64,000 bases of DNA from Nemopilema nomurai (taxonomy: Eukaryota > Cnidaria > Scyphozoa > Rhizostomeae > Rhizostomatidae), in the NCBI GenBank assembly GCA_003864495.1, contig PEDN01001354.1, positions 1,054,001-1,118,000 on the forward strand. Reading direction: 5' to 3'. Below the pieces are notes generated by a model. That model ran no database searches and was not told the origin of the DNA. It worked only from the letters and a program-made list of their open reading frames with translations. The position numbers and the translations under genes were made by a program. Positions within the stretch are counted from its first letter, which is position 1; each line of letters begins with the position of its first letter. This document shows, piece by piece, positions 11,801-36,579 of the stretch.

Positions 11801-13598
11801 GCTCATTAACAGTTGTTTGATCTTCAAGTTGCCTTCAACATTCGGTTTCTCTCTGTTTTTATGTCGCATCATCAAATTCCATGAGTTACGGAAGAGCGTA
11901 CTGCTAAATAATCGATTAATGGATATTTCCCATAACAAAATTGGATCTAGGTAGCATGGAAGAGATCCTCCGCTGCCCTAAATGGTTTGCTGACAGCCAT
12001 GGCCCTGAAATTAACCGCTAAACGGGCGATTGTTCCTTTTCAGATTTTTGGGGCATACCTGTCAATGCCTCTTATCAAGCGCAAAGACTCCAAAAAGAGT
12101 TTGGCTTATTTTGGAAGCGGCGAGACGTTTATCTTTTCAGTCTCTCCGCTTCTGGAAAAGTTTTCATGGACGGAGATCGACACAGTGGATCATGGAACGA
12201 CAAAAGTCATGGAGAAACAGAAAAGCAGCTTTGTTTTCGTTGACATCAAGGGATCGCCGCGTCGAAAACGCAGATCGTTTCGGATAACCCGTCGGAAGGT
12301 ATCGGTGAAGCTGCAAGGGATTCCCAAGAATTTGTCACTCGCCGACCTTCCCAGCCAAACCTCCTATGGCGGCATACCAAAAAATTCTTCAGTCGTTCAT
12401 TTACACCACTACACGAAAATTGAGGACACGGGGTATTCGTCCGAACGCAGTAGTCCCATGCATAGGCTGCGGGGGATATCAGGGACATCCACTGCAACCA
12501 CTCCCTCCTCCGTGTTTACCAATACAACGCCGCAGGCAATGTCGACGGGAAAGAATAGTTACAAAGCGGCAACTGGCTCCAATCCGACCAAGTATCAGCA
12601 TTCGTTGTCTGAAAACGAGGCCCAAGAGTTCCCGTCGATAACTAACGATGATGTTGAGCCTCAGAACCGCGTGACGCAGCTGCCCGACGATTTTTATCTG
12701 GTTGAGAAACGACTGGAGCTTGACGAGACTGATGATGGCAAGGCGCCTCCTGAGCATGCGCGTCACGTCACACATGCGCCCACTGACCTTTTTATAGCAG
12801 GCGACAACAAGTGCTTCATTGTCGGTGGAGGGTGAGTTGAAGAGTTCAAAGAGTTGAAGCGTTTTGTAATTCAAATTTTATAAGTAAAATATTAGGCTTT
12901 TTGCACCATCTATTCTCTGTTTTTCTAGGTTCTTATAATCCGTTGCTTTGCTGTCTGACGTTTAATAGCGTCAAGGGCTACATGAATCTACAATCTGGAC
13001 GAAAGTTTTGGAACTCGCTTTTAAAATAGATAGCGTTTAGATTTTATGTTTTCCTTCAAATTTTTACCCCTCTCCCCACCAGCAATGTTGCGTATGGAAG
13101 GCACATTGATTTACAACTTTCAACATTGTACTGGGGGAGGGGGGGTATTAGATATTTTTGGGAAAATGACTGAAGTTCCAATATATTTTGTCCAGGGTTG
13201 TAGCTTTTTGGGGTTGCACTTTGGATTTTGGACTGGATGTGACACCATCTAAACCGAAATCCAGGGAACAGGCTATTTTTCTCCAAATAGGAACTGACAC
13301 AGAATACTTCGGTTGGTTAAATTTATGAAAAGCTGTGAAGTTGTGATGAGCGAATTGTTGTGTCTTGAAGAAATGATTATTTTGGAATATTTCAATGACC
13401 GCAGGCTCTTTCACGAGTAAGTCTGATCGGATCTTCGTTTTTAGCGGTGGCAACGGAATATGGCTGGATGAGAGTTTATACCGAGGTCGAAGTGAAGTGT
13501 GCAATACTTTTCACAACAGAGTATTGACAAAAGGCGAAAATGGTGACTTCCTTTGTGTCAGAATTGAAGTTTTTTCCTTCATAGAACCGGAAATTTAA
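5808..13598 (+). CDS. TBC1D24-like: TBC1D24/Skywalker-like protein (TBC domain + TLDc domain), 11 exons, 785 aa
   Basis: Exons: 5808-6000, 6447-6722, 7233-7546, 8020-8136, 8487-8595, 10432-10514, 10901-11065, 11250-11335, 11714-11786, 12044-12831, 13445-13598. All junctions are GT/AG and phase-consistent. Residues 1-64 are an acidic leader. A TBC domain occupies roughly 85-345, with the family-like segment RLVDCFLIEGPKVFYR. The TLDc domain starts near 420, contains FGAYLSMPLIKR and FGSGETFIFS, and ends with FIVGGGGNGIWLDE and RGR. The TBC-plus-TLDc order is specific to TBC1D24/Skywalker, which regulates endosomal and synaptic-vesicle traffic through ARF6/Rab35-linked and phosphoinositide interactions. 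The usual TBC 'YCQG' glutamine finger is replaced by YCPILQQ, consistent with a poor or absent GAP finger in this family. Exon 10 adds roughly 170 residues of Ser/Thr-rich insert inside TLDc, and the protein is longer than vertebrate TBC1D24 (about 560 aa). The start is the first ATG in the frame. Confidence 0.9.
8596..10431. other. Largest intron (intron 5) of the TBC1D24-like gene, no recognised feature
   Basis: A 1.8-kb intron, several times longer than its neighbours. It holds a 104-codon plus-strand ORF (9089-9403) without recognisable motifs. The local composition, with many ATGACGTCA-like strings, differs from the rest of the gene and could reflect an old insertion, but I found no terminal repeats. 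Confidence 0.5.
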
Positions 13599-13670
13599 CT
13601 CTCTGCAATTTTCTGATTGTTGCGCTTGCTTTAATTGGTTGGCTGCATCTCAATGGATTCATTATAATTG

Positions 13671-13676
13671 AATAAA
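13671..13676 (+). terminator. Candidate polyadenylation signal of the TBC1D24-like gene
   Basis: AATAAA, 73 bases downstream of the TAA stop at 13596-13598, in A/T-rich sequence. Distance and context are typical; there is no transcript support. Confidence 0.5.
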
Positions 13677-14579
13677 TCTATAATTGAAGAGACTTTCTTC
13701 ACATAAATTTGCTGATGTTTCGCATGCTTCGTTTGTCATTACTTATAATTGCAGTATCTACATAACGCATCTCATTATCCTGTTATTTTCCAACACTATT
13801 TTACATAGTCATTAGATATTCAGTAACACACTATAAAAATTCTCTTTTATTTTACTTGTGACATTCAGTTTATGGTAAACTTTCATTCGTTTTGTAATTT
13901 TTTAAGATCGATTGCTCAATAATATCACAGTAGCTTGTAATTTGTTTAATTTACTACAATCTTAGTTCATCCAAATATTTGATTAATTCGTTAGCAATAA
14001 CTTAATTGTAATGCTATTTTTACTTTAAAGATTAAGAAAATGAATTGACACGTAAGTTTTGGGCTATTGCAAGCTGTAATATCGAAAATCGCTATCTAAT
14101 TTGCCGTAGTTTATTGTAAAATATTTCTCAGCGGCGCTCTGATTTGTACCCATGAGGAGTATGAATGGAATTGGGAGAGAAAACTTTACGAATTATAATA
14201 TCGCGTAATTACAGAATAAATCTTTATTGTTAGTAACTAGAAGTTTTGTACATTTCTTTGCAATTTTTCCAGCCTTCTTTTATGGGTTTTATGCAGTTTT
14301 GTTTTGGAATATGCTTATCTTTGCTAATTTGAAGCCTGTTTGAACATGATTGGTGATAATAAGCTTGGGCAGCAAAGAGCAACTTTTCATGCTTGCATTT
14401 TGTTGATCTAAAATGAGAAAGTTTGCGGAATGAGTGCGTTGATATTCGAGGCAGCTGCATTGACAATGCTTCCATGTATTGTCAAGGGTTTTGTATTTAT
14501 CCACTGATGCCGATGTTTCTCAATAAATGCTATTGTTGGAATTGATGGGCGAAATGGCACAACAAGTTTCAAAGAGTAT

Positions 14580-14640
14580 CAACAACAACAACAACAACAA
14601 CAACAGCAACAGCAGCAACAACAAAAACAGAACAACAGCT
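14580..14640. repeat. CAA/CAG-type trinucleotide microsatellite
   Basis: A run of CAA units interrupted by CAG, about 60 bases, in non-coding spacer. Confidence 0.9.
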
Positions 14641-14972
14641 TAATATACTGCCAATTTTTTAAGTTTCGTATTCTTGGCTCTTCTTGGGTATTACTGGACA
14701 AGATCGATGCTATTGGTATGTACGTATGTATGTAAGTTGTGATGAGCAATTATTTTCATCTGGATAAGAAAGACCTAAAAGTCACACCAACCCTCGATTT
14801 CGATCGTATCCTTGCAGCGAGTAGAAGATAGGGCAATGTTAGAAGCGGGTAATTTCAAAAGAGATACTAGGGCCCTATCATGTCTGTTTCGTTTTTCTGT
14901 CGATTCTCTGAAGATGACAAGCATCCATGCCTGTTATGATGAAGGTAAAATCTAGCAGCGGCAGTTTCCATA

Positions 14973-15022
14973 CCTGGGTACCAGATTCTATTATTTTACA
15001 TATAGTGAGTCTGGTACCCAGG
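14973..15022. repeat. Perfect 13-bp inverted repeat (hairpin) with 24-base loop
   Basis: CCTGGGTACCAGA at 14973-14985 is the exact reverse complement of TCTGGTACCCAGG at 15010-15022. Each arm itself contains the palindrome GGTACC. The string CAGTTTCCA flanks both sides as a direct repeat. It could be a mobile-element end or a replication-generated palindrome. Confidence 0.85.
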
Positions 15023-15120
15023 GTACAGTTTCCACAGCCGCTTCACAAATGTTATTGGAGATCACCTCCTCATATTGCGGATAGTTTGTCGGAAGTCAAA
15101 ATCACAACAAACATTGCAGC

Positions 15121-15150
15121 GGAGTCATTCATTCATTTCATTCATTCATT
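15121..15150. repeat. ATTC-rich tetranucleotide microsatellite
   Basis: Short run of CATT/ATTC units, two blocks of about 13 bases. Confidence 0.75.
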
Positions 15151-15525
15151 TCACTTGTTTACGGAGGGTAGCCCTTGCTTTCTAGATTCTCTTCCTGATG
15201 CAATACCAAGCTCAAAACAATAGTCTAGTCATGGCGAGATTGATGAGCAAACAGCACTTTGAAAAAAAACTGAATAAAATAATTGGATGGATGGCGAGTC
15301 CTTGGTTGTTTACAGAAAAACTGTCCTAACCTAACCGTAGTCATCAATCACAAATGTTACGTCACGTCCGACCCAGACCAGGCTTTGGAGCATTCAGTTG
15401 AATGTCACTTTGTTTGAATATAGATTAGTGTGAATCCTTGACTGAGAGGCGAACAGGCAAGGTACGTTGAAGGAGTTGAGGATGGATGTCTCTGTAGGTT
15501 GAGAACAAAACGTCATTGAGACGGT

Positions 15526-28254
<12,729 letters not shown>

Positions 28255-28534
28255 TCTGAGCTACTTTCTAACTGCTGTTGTGTTTATAAGTCGAACAAAG
28301 ATCTGAACTATCATGATATGTTTGTAGAAGATCTTCTTCTTAAGTATGAAGTTATTTCATACACAATTGCTGATTGACAGGGGGCTGATCACTTGTTTTT
28401 TAGGAATTGGACAAGCCACCTAAAAGTTTTACACAAGTTAACCACAATGGTTAGAATAAGTTTAAGATGAGGAGCCCTTGACGTCATCGCCCAGTGGCTC
28501 TTTTCGAATGATGACGTCATTTTCGAGAATTTCA

Positions 28535-28540
28535 AATAAA
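28535..28540 (+). terminator. Candidate polyadenylation signal, ABCC4 copy 1
   Basis: AATAAA 281 bases after the stop codon; conserved at 44185-44190 in copy 2. Confidence 0.45.
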
Positions 28541-28989
28541 ATTTGGAACTCCTGGTTTTGCCAGCATTTTTCTGTTAGTATGAAGTGTATATCAATAGCT
28601 ATATGTCCTAGCGTTTATGCAAAGCGTAAATCAGATGTATATTATGTTTTATAACTTATATCGTTGTGTCGCTAAGATGAACATTTGTTAAAAGCAGTAA
28701 TTTGCGTTGGCGGCGATATAATCATTTTCCAAAGTCCTTTAGACATAATTTTTTATGAAGATTATGGGGTGAATTCTTTGATGATTCTTTCAGCGTATCT
28801 ATGTAAAGTTACTCCCTTTCGAAGCTGACATGGCTTTTTATACGTTTGAGCAATGATGCGTCGCATTTCACAATGTTTTGAAGCGCATACTTGTATAATT
28901 TGAACTGGATGAAGAACATGGAAACGTACTTTGAAGATGGATGCGCATGAAGACTGTGTTGCTATCAAAGTGACATGGAGATAGCAAAA

Positions 28990-30024
28990 AATCAAGAGAA
29001 ACGGATTGTAAATGTTATCCAAAAAGAATATGCTTAATATCTTGGAGGAATTATAAACTCTCAACTTAACTGGAAGGAACATATAAAACAAGTTAAACTA
29101 AAATTATGTAAGAGCATTGGACTACTCTCAAAACTGCGACACTGAATACCACAAAATACGCTGAAAAATTTATATAACGCACTAATCATACCCCCATGTT
29201 AATTATGGGCTTACGTGCTGGGGAAGTGCCTACTCCTCAGATTTACAACTTATTCGAATCTCCCCACCCAAAGCAGCGAGGACAATAACTTTTGCAAAAA
29301 AAGCGATCTTTGAAGCCAATCTTTGAAAAACTTAATTTGCTTGATTTTGATAATACATACAAATGCGAACTAGGAAAATTCATGTTTGACATTAACTCAA
29401 AGAACATTCCTTCTCTCTTCAGTAGCCTGTTTAAAAAAGCAGTGATGTACACATCACAATACCCGTCAATCCTCTTTGGACTTGTTCTCTCTTCCTTTTG
29501 GGTCTACGACTATCGTCTAAAATTTATTTCTTATCAGGGTGCTAAATTCTGGATTTCTCTTCCTCTTGAATTGCGTAATAAAAAAATAAACAAACGTTTA
29601 ATAAGCACTTAAGAATATATCTCCAAAAAATTAATAGGCCTTCAAACAGCATGTTATGATAAACTTTTGAATTGCACTCCCCTTCTCTTTCGTTCTCTTC
29701 TTTCTTTTTTTTATATCAATTTTTTACACTCTTTAAGTTGTTTCCTTTATTACATATTCTTGCTGTTTTTGTTATTGATACAATTTCATATAAATGTTTT
29801 TCCTTGAATCTGTTTCTTTAAATATGTACAATGTAACCTGTAGAAACACGAAAAGGGCGCGTAGCGCGAGTTATTTCTACGTGTCCTTCAGTATTTAATT
29901 TTTCCTTGCTGACAATTTCATGTAAAATATGCTTTTTAAATCTTCTTATCGTTTATGTTAGCACTATCGTATCACTTGTAATTATTTAAAATATACTGAT
30001 AATGAAATGTTGAAGTTGAAGTTG
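28990..30024 (+). mobile_element. 5'-truncated, decayed non-LTR retrotransposon (CR1/L2-like LINE), C-terminal end of pol
   Basis: The plus-strand translation from 29038 reads YLGGIINSQLNWKEHI, then SIGLLSKLRH, a stop, and PQNTLKNLYNALI. This matches the segment after the reverse-transcriptase core in CR1/L2/Jockey-type elements. A second frame (29292-29612) continues with the C-terminal LxxF...NTYKCELGKFMF and LPLELRN type motifs. Stops and frameshifts separate the pieces, so it is dead. The tail ends near 30010-30024 in repeated TTGAAG units, a plausible 3' end. It is absent at the matching place of unit 2. Confidence 0.8.
29840..29883. repeat. GC-rich imperfect hairpin near the LINE 3' end
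   Basis: GTAGAAACACG and a later TTTCTACGTG pair across a core with GGCGCG and CGCGAG around TAG, in otherwise A/T-rich sequence. Probably part of the LINE 3' UTR. Confidence 0.4.
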
Positions 30025-31435
30025 CGATTTCCCTTTACCGCAGAAACACCATTGAAAAATTTTGGAGCATTGAGTTGAATGCCACTTTGTTTAAATATGG
30101 ATTAATGGATCCTTGACTGAGAGGCGAACAGGCAACGTACGTTGAAGGAGTTGAGGATGGATGTGTCTGTAGGTTGAGAACAAAAGGTCATTGAGACGGT
30201 ATGGAGACAATCAAGAATTTTAAAAAAGCTCCAAATCCAAGGGAAACGGCTTCATGGTTTTCCAGGGCCACATTTTGGTGAGTTGTGCTACAAGTTGTAT
30301 GAGCAATCGACATACGCAACCTTACGATGGGTTATTTGCATTGCATTTCAAATGTTTGTTTGGCTTATTAAGAGTTGTTCCAGTTATACCAAGAGCTTCC
30401 AAATGAATAAGTTATTCATAATAACAGCCAGCCATTGTTTTCGACTTTAGAATGAGCGGGGAAGCTGTCAGTTTTCACACATTTAATATCGGAAGTCTAA
30501 GCCGTTGTGCCCATGGGGACCAGGGGGTGTCAACAATCTTCAAACGAGCGATGTACAAGTTAGTGTAAGCTGACCATTAGAGTGCTAGAAGCCAGTCAAT
30601 TTTAATTGAATTGGAAGCAAGTTTTTTCACATTTTCAACATTGTGACGTCATTTTACTTCCAGGGCAATGTCATCAATTGACTTCTAATTCATTTATGAA
30701 CCATTTCAATTAGGTATTTGAATCCAGTGTTCAGCAAAGGATGGAGGACACCACTGGAAGTTTCAGATTTGCCTGAAACACAGAAGGAGTACTCGTCAGG
30801 GTGCTTGGCAGAGAATTGACCAAGTAAGAAAATGTTTGGTGATGCTGGAAAATGTTACATGTTACTAACTACAACTGGTTTAGCTAGCAATTAAATTCAT
30901 GGATTACACTGTGAACTTACATTGTGAATTTTCTTTCATTGTTTTCACCCCATTTTCCTTTTAACAAATACTCCTTACATATTCTACTTATACTACTAAT
31001 AAGACTTTTTTAACAAATACATTCTTTTTGGAAAGTTTTGTCTACCTTCTCCCCAATGCTGATGAAATACCAACTACTCCCAATTGCTGAAAATGCTTTA
31101 TTTGTCATGTTGTTAGTAACTAACCAATGTATGTTCCAATGTTTGTTTGATAGTTTATGTCTGTTATAATGTTTTTTCTTGTCAGTGAATGGAGTAAAGA
31201 GCTAGGGAAGAAGCAGACAGGGAAAAGTGCAAGCCTTCTGCACTGCTTGGCCAAAATACACAAGTCAATGATGTTCAAACAAAGCATACTTGTGTTTCTT
31301 GATGTAAATATCTGACTTTTCATGCCAATATCATCAAGCATAAAAAGACAGCGATTGATATTTTCTTAACCAGTTTCTGTATCTTGATCAAATTGTTAAA
31401 TATTATTTTTGATCTAAATCATTTGTCTTCCCCAT

Positions 31436-31727
31436 AAACAGGAAGTTGTATTACAATTTTGGCATAAATAGTAACCTAAAGCAGACTTATTGATGCTTTA
31501 TCTATTGTGGGAGGGTGGGCTGTTTGCACCTGGCAATTATCATTTATTTTGCAAAGTTGCTTAGATCAACTTCATTTCAGCTGCTGATTACTGTATAAGC
31601 CCTACATTTTTTCCTCATTTTGCCCCCAAATTGTAGGAGAGGACTTTCTGCTGCAAGATCAGTTTCATTCTCATATCTGAAAATGAGGCTTGCTATTTTT
31701 TACATAACAAAAAATTCCTTTTGCTTT
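31436..31727. other. About 290-bp segment present only in copy 2 intron 3
   Basis: Between CCCCATAAA and ATAAATGTTTAT, copy 2 carries about 290 bases that copy 1 lacks at 16725. ATAAA borders both ends, which could be a target duplication of an insertion or the footprint of a deletion in copy 1. No terminal inverted repeat or coding capacity is evident. Confidence 0.6.
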
Positions 31728-34700
31728 CAATATAAATGTTTATCAAATACAAAAAAATCAGCCGAGAATTTGGAAAAAAGCAAAGATGTTTATGAGGAAG
31801 ACAAGGCTGGCTTATTTCATCAAGACCAGAGAGTGACATTAAGACAAATAAAATGGGATTAACCCTTTGGACTGTCTGAATATGAAGAACAATTTCATAG
31901 ATTTTTAGAAATATTTTCAATTATGAACATTTTCTTCTGCCTTTTAAGGCCTTATACTTGCGGTGTGGTTTATTTGCTTTAATGGCTTATAGGCAGGCTT
32001 TTACAGTGTTGTCTTCTTCATTTCCCTAGAAGAAGAATTGATTGCAGCCTACAGAGTACAATTAAATATAAAATGGATAATTTGTCACTGTCTGACTATC
32101 AAAACAGTTTTTCTGGAAGTTTCCATTTGCTTTGAAGAATGATGTGTCTGGTATTAAATGTTGATGTAAGCAATCCCATTTTTACCTTTCAGGTTAGCCT
32201 GCAGATTGCATCTCCTCTACTTGTTGGCTATCTTGTGGACGTTTTTGCATCAAAAGATAAGGAGAAGAGAAACCTGGCCTATTTATATGCTGCAGCTATC
32301 ATTTTGATATTTATTATTACTTTGCTATGCCGCCATGCTGCCTTCTACAAGTTGGAATGCCTTGGATTGAAGATGAGAACTGCATTAACCGATCTCATAT
32401 ATAAAAAAGTAAACCTACATTGCATAGATTTACAGTTGTCTTTTTGTAACAGAGTGAATTTCACCATTTTTAAATGAGCTCTGAAGGACATTTACAGGAA
32501 ACAAGGGGGGCTTTGATCATTACCATTTGTTTTTCTATAAATTGGATGAAAATATGGGGCTTCTTGGATGAAAATATCTAAATAGCTTTACTTTGCACAA
32601 ATAGACTCTTAGATGGAGGCTATTTGTAATGAATATGCATTTTGTTGCCATCAACTAAATGGTTTTATTGCCATCAACTCCAGATATGAAAAACAAGTTC
32701 ACTGCATACTCCTACAGTTTTATATTTGGTATCTGATTCAGTTGTAGCATTTTTTCAGGCTAGTTTAATTTGCATTGATATGCACCTAAACAGGGTTCTT
32801 TTTTAGGCCCTTACTCTAAGTCAAAGTGCATTTTTGCATACATCTTCAGGGCAAATTGTGAACTTTGCTTCAAGTGATGCACAGAAGTTGTTAACGGTGA
32901 GCTTTCAGTATAGTTCTATGTAATTCACATATATGCAACAGAAAACAAGAAATAAATTTTGACTTCAACTTTCATCTGGTATTTTGTTCGTTATAATTTC
33001 CATCAATTATTTTCATTCCATCAAGTAGGGCTTTTTAGTTCATTTCTTATAGTTGTTAAATCATGAAACACAACACACTTTCCTATAGAAATTGAAGTAT
33101 TTTGATAATTTGTTTTTCTACTATCTTAGGGACTGCTGTTCTTCAATTTCTTTTGGATTGCTCCATTCCAGCTCATTGTAATTTCTGTTCTTATTTATCT
33201 GGAAATTGGAATTGCAGTATTTCCAGGTGCTGCATTGATGCTTCTATTTGTCCCATACCAAATTGGACTGGGAAACCTTTTTGCATATCTAAGGTAATTT
33301 GAAGTTCCAGAAGGACTATTTTTAGAAGGTTCCAAAGTTTGTTAGACATAAATCTTTCAATTTGAAGACTGTTTACATTAAAAAAGGTGAATTTGAAGAG
33401 CTGATATGAATTCTCACCAATTTAATTGGCGTGAATGCAGCTTTGAAACCCTGTTTACTGTAAGACATGTGAAGTGTAAACGGTACTCCATGGAATGATT
33501 CTGCATGATTTTAGGATTGGTTATCTTGTTAGTTTATTGATTCATTTAATCATTAAATCATTTTACTTATTGATAGCTTGAAATATTCTGAATTTGATTG
33601 GCTGAATTGTAAGTATCTACCTGTAACAGGCGCAAGGTAGCTGCCCTTACTGACAAAAGAGTGAATATAATGAGTGAGGTAATCAAGGGCATGCGAGCAA
33701 TCAAAATGTACTCATGGGAGGAGCCCTTCTCCAATATCATCAAATCCATCAGAAGGTATAATTTCTGCTCTTTCCTGTTAGTGTCTTGGAGAGTATGGTT
33801 TTTTTATGTTGATGCCTACCCGCAAGGCTGGTGTACAACAAGAGTGTCAGCTGGGCCATTGGCTGTTTTTATTAATGAAATGACTGAATATAGATTTGCA
33901 TTGATTTTTTTGTACTTTGAAATGCTCCCTTAGTTATGATGTTTCATGATAGGAGATTGCACTACGTGTTTTAGGTATTTTTAAAAATTGGAAATCAAAT
34001 TATAAACGGTTATCACGTTAGATAAAATCATGATCACCAAACAAAAAATAATCTTTTGAAATAAATGAGATTTATCCTTTCGACCAGCTGGTAAGGAAAG
34101 GGTTGCAAGGCTTTTTAACATCTTGAAAGTTTACGTTTCACCAATAGAAGCAATGTCAGAAATTGAATAACATGATTTTGTTGTGGGGGGCAGCATCAAG
34201 TTAATTTCACTCTTTGTAACAGATGTACAGTTTATCGAACTTTGTTCCGTGGAATCTTTTCAAGTAATCATGTTTTGTTGAAAGGAAGGAGATCAGTCGC
34301 ATCAAACAAGTCATCACTGTTCGGGCCCTGAATTCGTCTGTGTTCATCACGATGCCATATCTGTCAGCGATGTTAATGTTCACCACGCACTACCTTCTTG
34401 GTGGAGAAATAATTCCAAAGAAAGTTTTCAGCATCATTGCCTATTTGCATGTTTTGCGGTTCAATCTGAATCTATTTCTTCCCATCGGTGTTCAATGCGT
34501 AGCAGAGATGATTGTAGCCTGTTCCCGTGTACAGGTCGGTATTTTTCCCAATCCTTTGATTTGTTCCAAAATCTTCTTCTCTACGTTTTTCTTTTTCCTT
34601 TTGTTTGTTGTAATTCCTAGAATGGAGCAAGAAGAATGTTCGAAGCTTAGAATTCTCGATAGTATTTTGCATTTTGCACAAATTCTCATGGCTGTGATCA

Positions 34701-36396
34701 GGAAAAGGCCCGTTTCTTTTTTAACCCTATGGCTTGATGTTAGCTAGACCAATAAGGATATTTTGCTTGTTACTTTTTCCATCAAATGCGATGTCCTATT
34801 ACAGCTATTTCCTGGTTTGAAAAGTAAACATGCCCGTTGTGGATGCTGCCTCTTTTGCATTTTATTTTAAATAAACGGATCAAAAGTAAAGCTTACCAAT
34901 GCTTATTAAAACTGAATTTTTTAGAAATTTCTGGAACTTGATGAAATGAAGTTGGAGAATGTAATTTCCAAGCCATTGTCTGCGGAAGATCCAGTTACCT
35001 ACGTCATTGTCAAAAACGTGAAAGCTTCGTGGAGCAAGGTAAACCATTTCCGTCTCTCCGACACATTGCAAGTTTTTGATCCGGTTCCCTCTTTCTTCTG
35101 CTCATGCCGTGAGGAACGTTTGTTTTCTTCAAGTGAAGTTGCTGACGTTCTGAATTATTTTGTAGTCGGAAGAAGATTTGTGCCTCGATGGTATTAACTT
35201 CAAGCTGATGGGTGAGGTGAGAAAAATATGATCTTCCTTTTTTTGAAGTTAATTATCCTAGATGCCCGACTAGAATTTTATATTTCAGTTTACTTTCGTA
35301 CATTAATAAAATCTCCTATCAGCTTGCCAACGGAGCAAAACAGATCTTGACGGTTTCTTGAAAAATGACATTGGCATTTAAAAACTTTGATATGTTTTTA
35401 GAATTAATTTTTTGTTCTCTCAGAAATCGTTACTGATGGTTGCTGGGTCAGTTGGGGCTGGAAAGGTGAGTTCCAAGTTTTCCTCTAACTGTTGATTCTT
35501 TGTATTTATATTATCTTTATCTTCTTCTTGCTTTAAAAGCATTTAAAGCCCTTGGAGAGATGTCTCTCTTTTCTCTCTACGTCAGATAGGTACGTTGTAT
35601 AATTGCTTCCTTTGCTTTGAAATGTAGGATCAAAAATGATATCGACTTTGTATGTACATATGCAAGCGATAGGTAGGGAATGTCCTGATAACTTCATTCT
35701 GTTTCACTTCCAGAGCTCTGTCTTGATGGCGCTATGCGGTGAGCTTCCCATTCTCGAGGGGCAAATACAAATCAACGGTTCCATCGCTTACGTATCGCAG
35801 CAGCCTTGGATCTTCTCAGGGACTGTTCGACAAAATATTCTCTTTGGCCTGCCGTTTGACGCTGAGAGGTACAAAGAAGTGGTTAACGCATGCGCCTTGA
35901 TCGAGGTTAGCCAGAGGCATGCTGAGCGCCTGCTCTCTTCTTTGTGAATATGCGTTCATTTTTTCTGGATTCAGTCTGCACAAAATTACTTTTGTTTACA
36001 AAAGCCTCAAAATGTTGTCCTAATATCTACTACATCACGTGCTGGCTTTAAGCTTGTTACATAACTTCTTTGCTCCATTCGTTTGAATATAAGATATCTC
36101 CTTTTCTGCGAAGGATTTCAACAGTTTCGCTGACTCGGATCAAACCATCGTTGGAGAGAGAGGTGTTTGTGTCAGTGGAGGACAGAAGGCACGGATAAGC
36201 CTAGCAAGGTTTGTGCAAAGCCATGTCTTTCTTTCTTCTGAAATATTCCAAATATTTTCCCGTTAATTGTTTTCAAAATGTCTTGTCTTCTATTACGTTG
36301 TAAGTGTGAGATAATTGATACTTGTAAGCGAGGGCCCCAAGCCAAGATCCAGCTTACAACTTCATAAGCATTGTGATCAGTGGATATTTCCTTTGA

Positions 36397-36579
<183 letters not shown>

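Larger units (their letters stand above)
13599..15383. other. Spacer between the TBC1D24-like gene and ABCC4 duplication unit 1
   Basis: A/T-rich, without a supportable gene. It contains the 3' flank of TBC1D24, a CAA/CAG microsatellite (14580-14640), an inverted repeat (14973-15022) and an ATTC-rich simple repeat (15121-15150). The left edge of the tandem duplication lies at 15384. Confidence 0.65.
28255..30060. other. 3' flank of ABCC4 copy 1 and end of duplication unit 1
   Basis: Contains the candidate polyadenylation signal (28535), 3' flank shared with copy 2 to about 28905, a short stretch (28907-28957) matching the sequence just upstream of the orphan exon at 45078, the decayed LINE (about 28990-30024), and a 35-base end segment (30026-30060) shared with 46986-47020. 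Confidence 0.7.

Noticed and set aside
28510..28519. CRE-like palindrome ATGACGTCAT near ABCC4 copy 1 3' end
   Set aside because: Similar strings occur by chance across the window, it is downstream of the gene, and it is mutated in copy 2.
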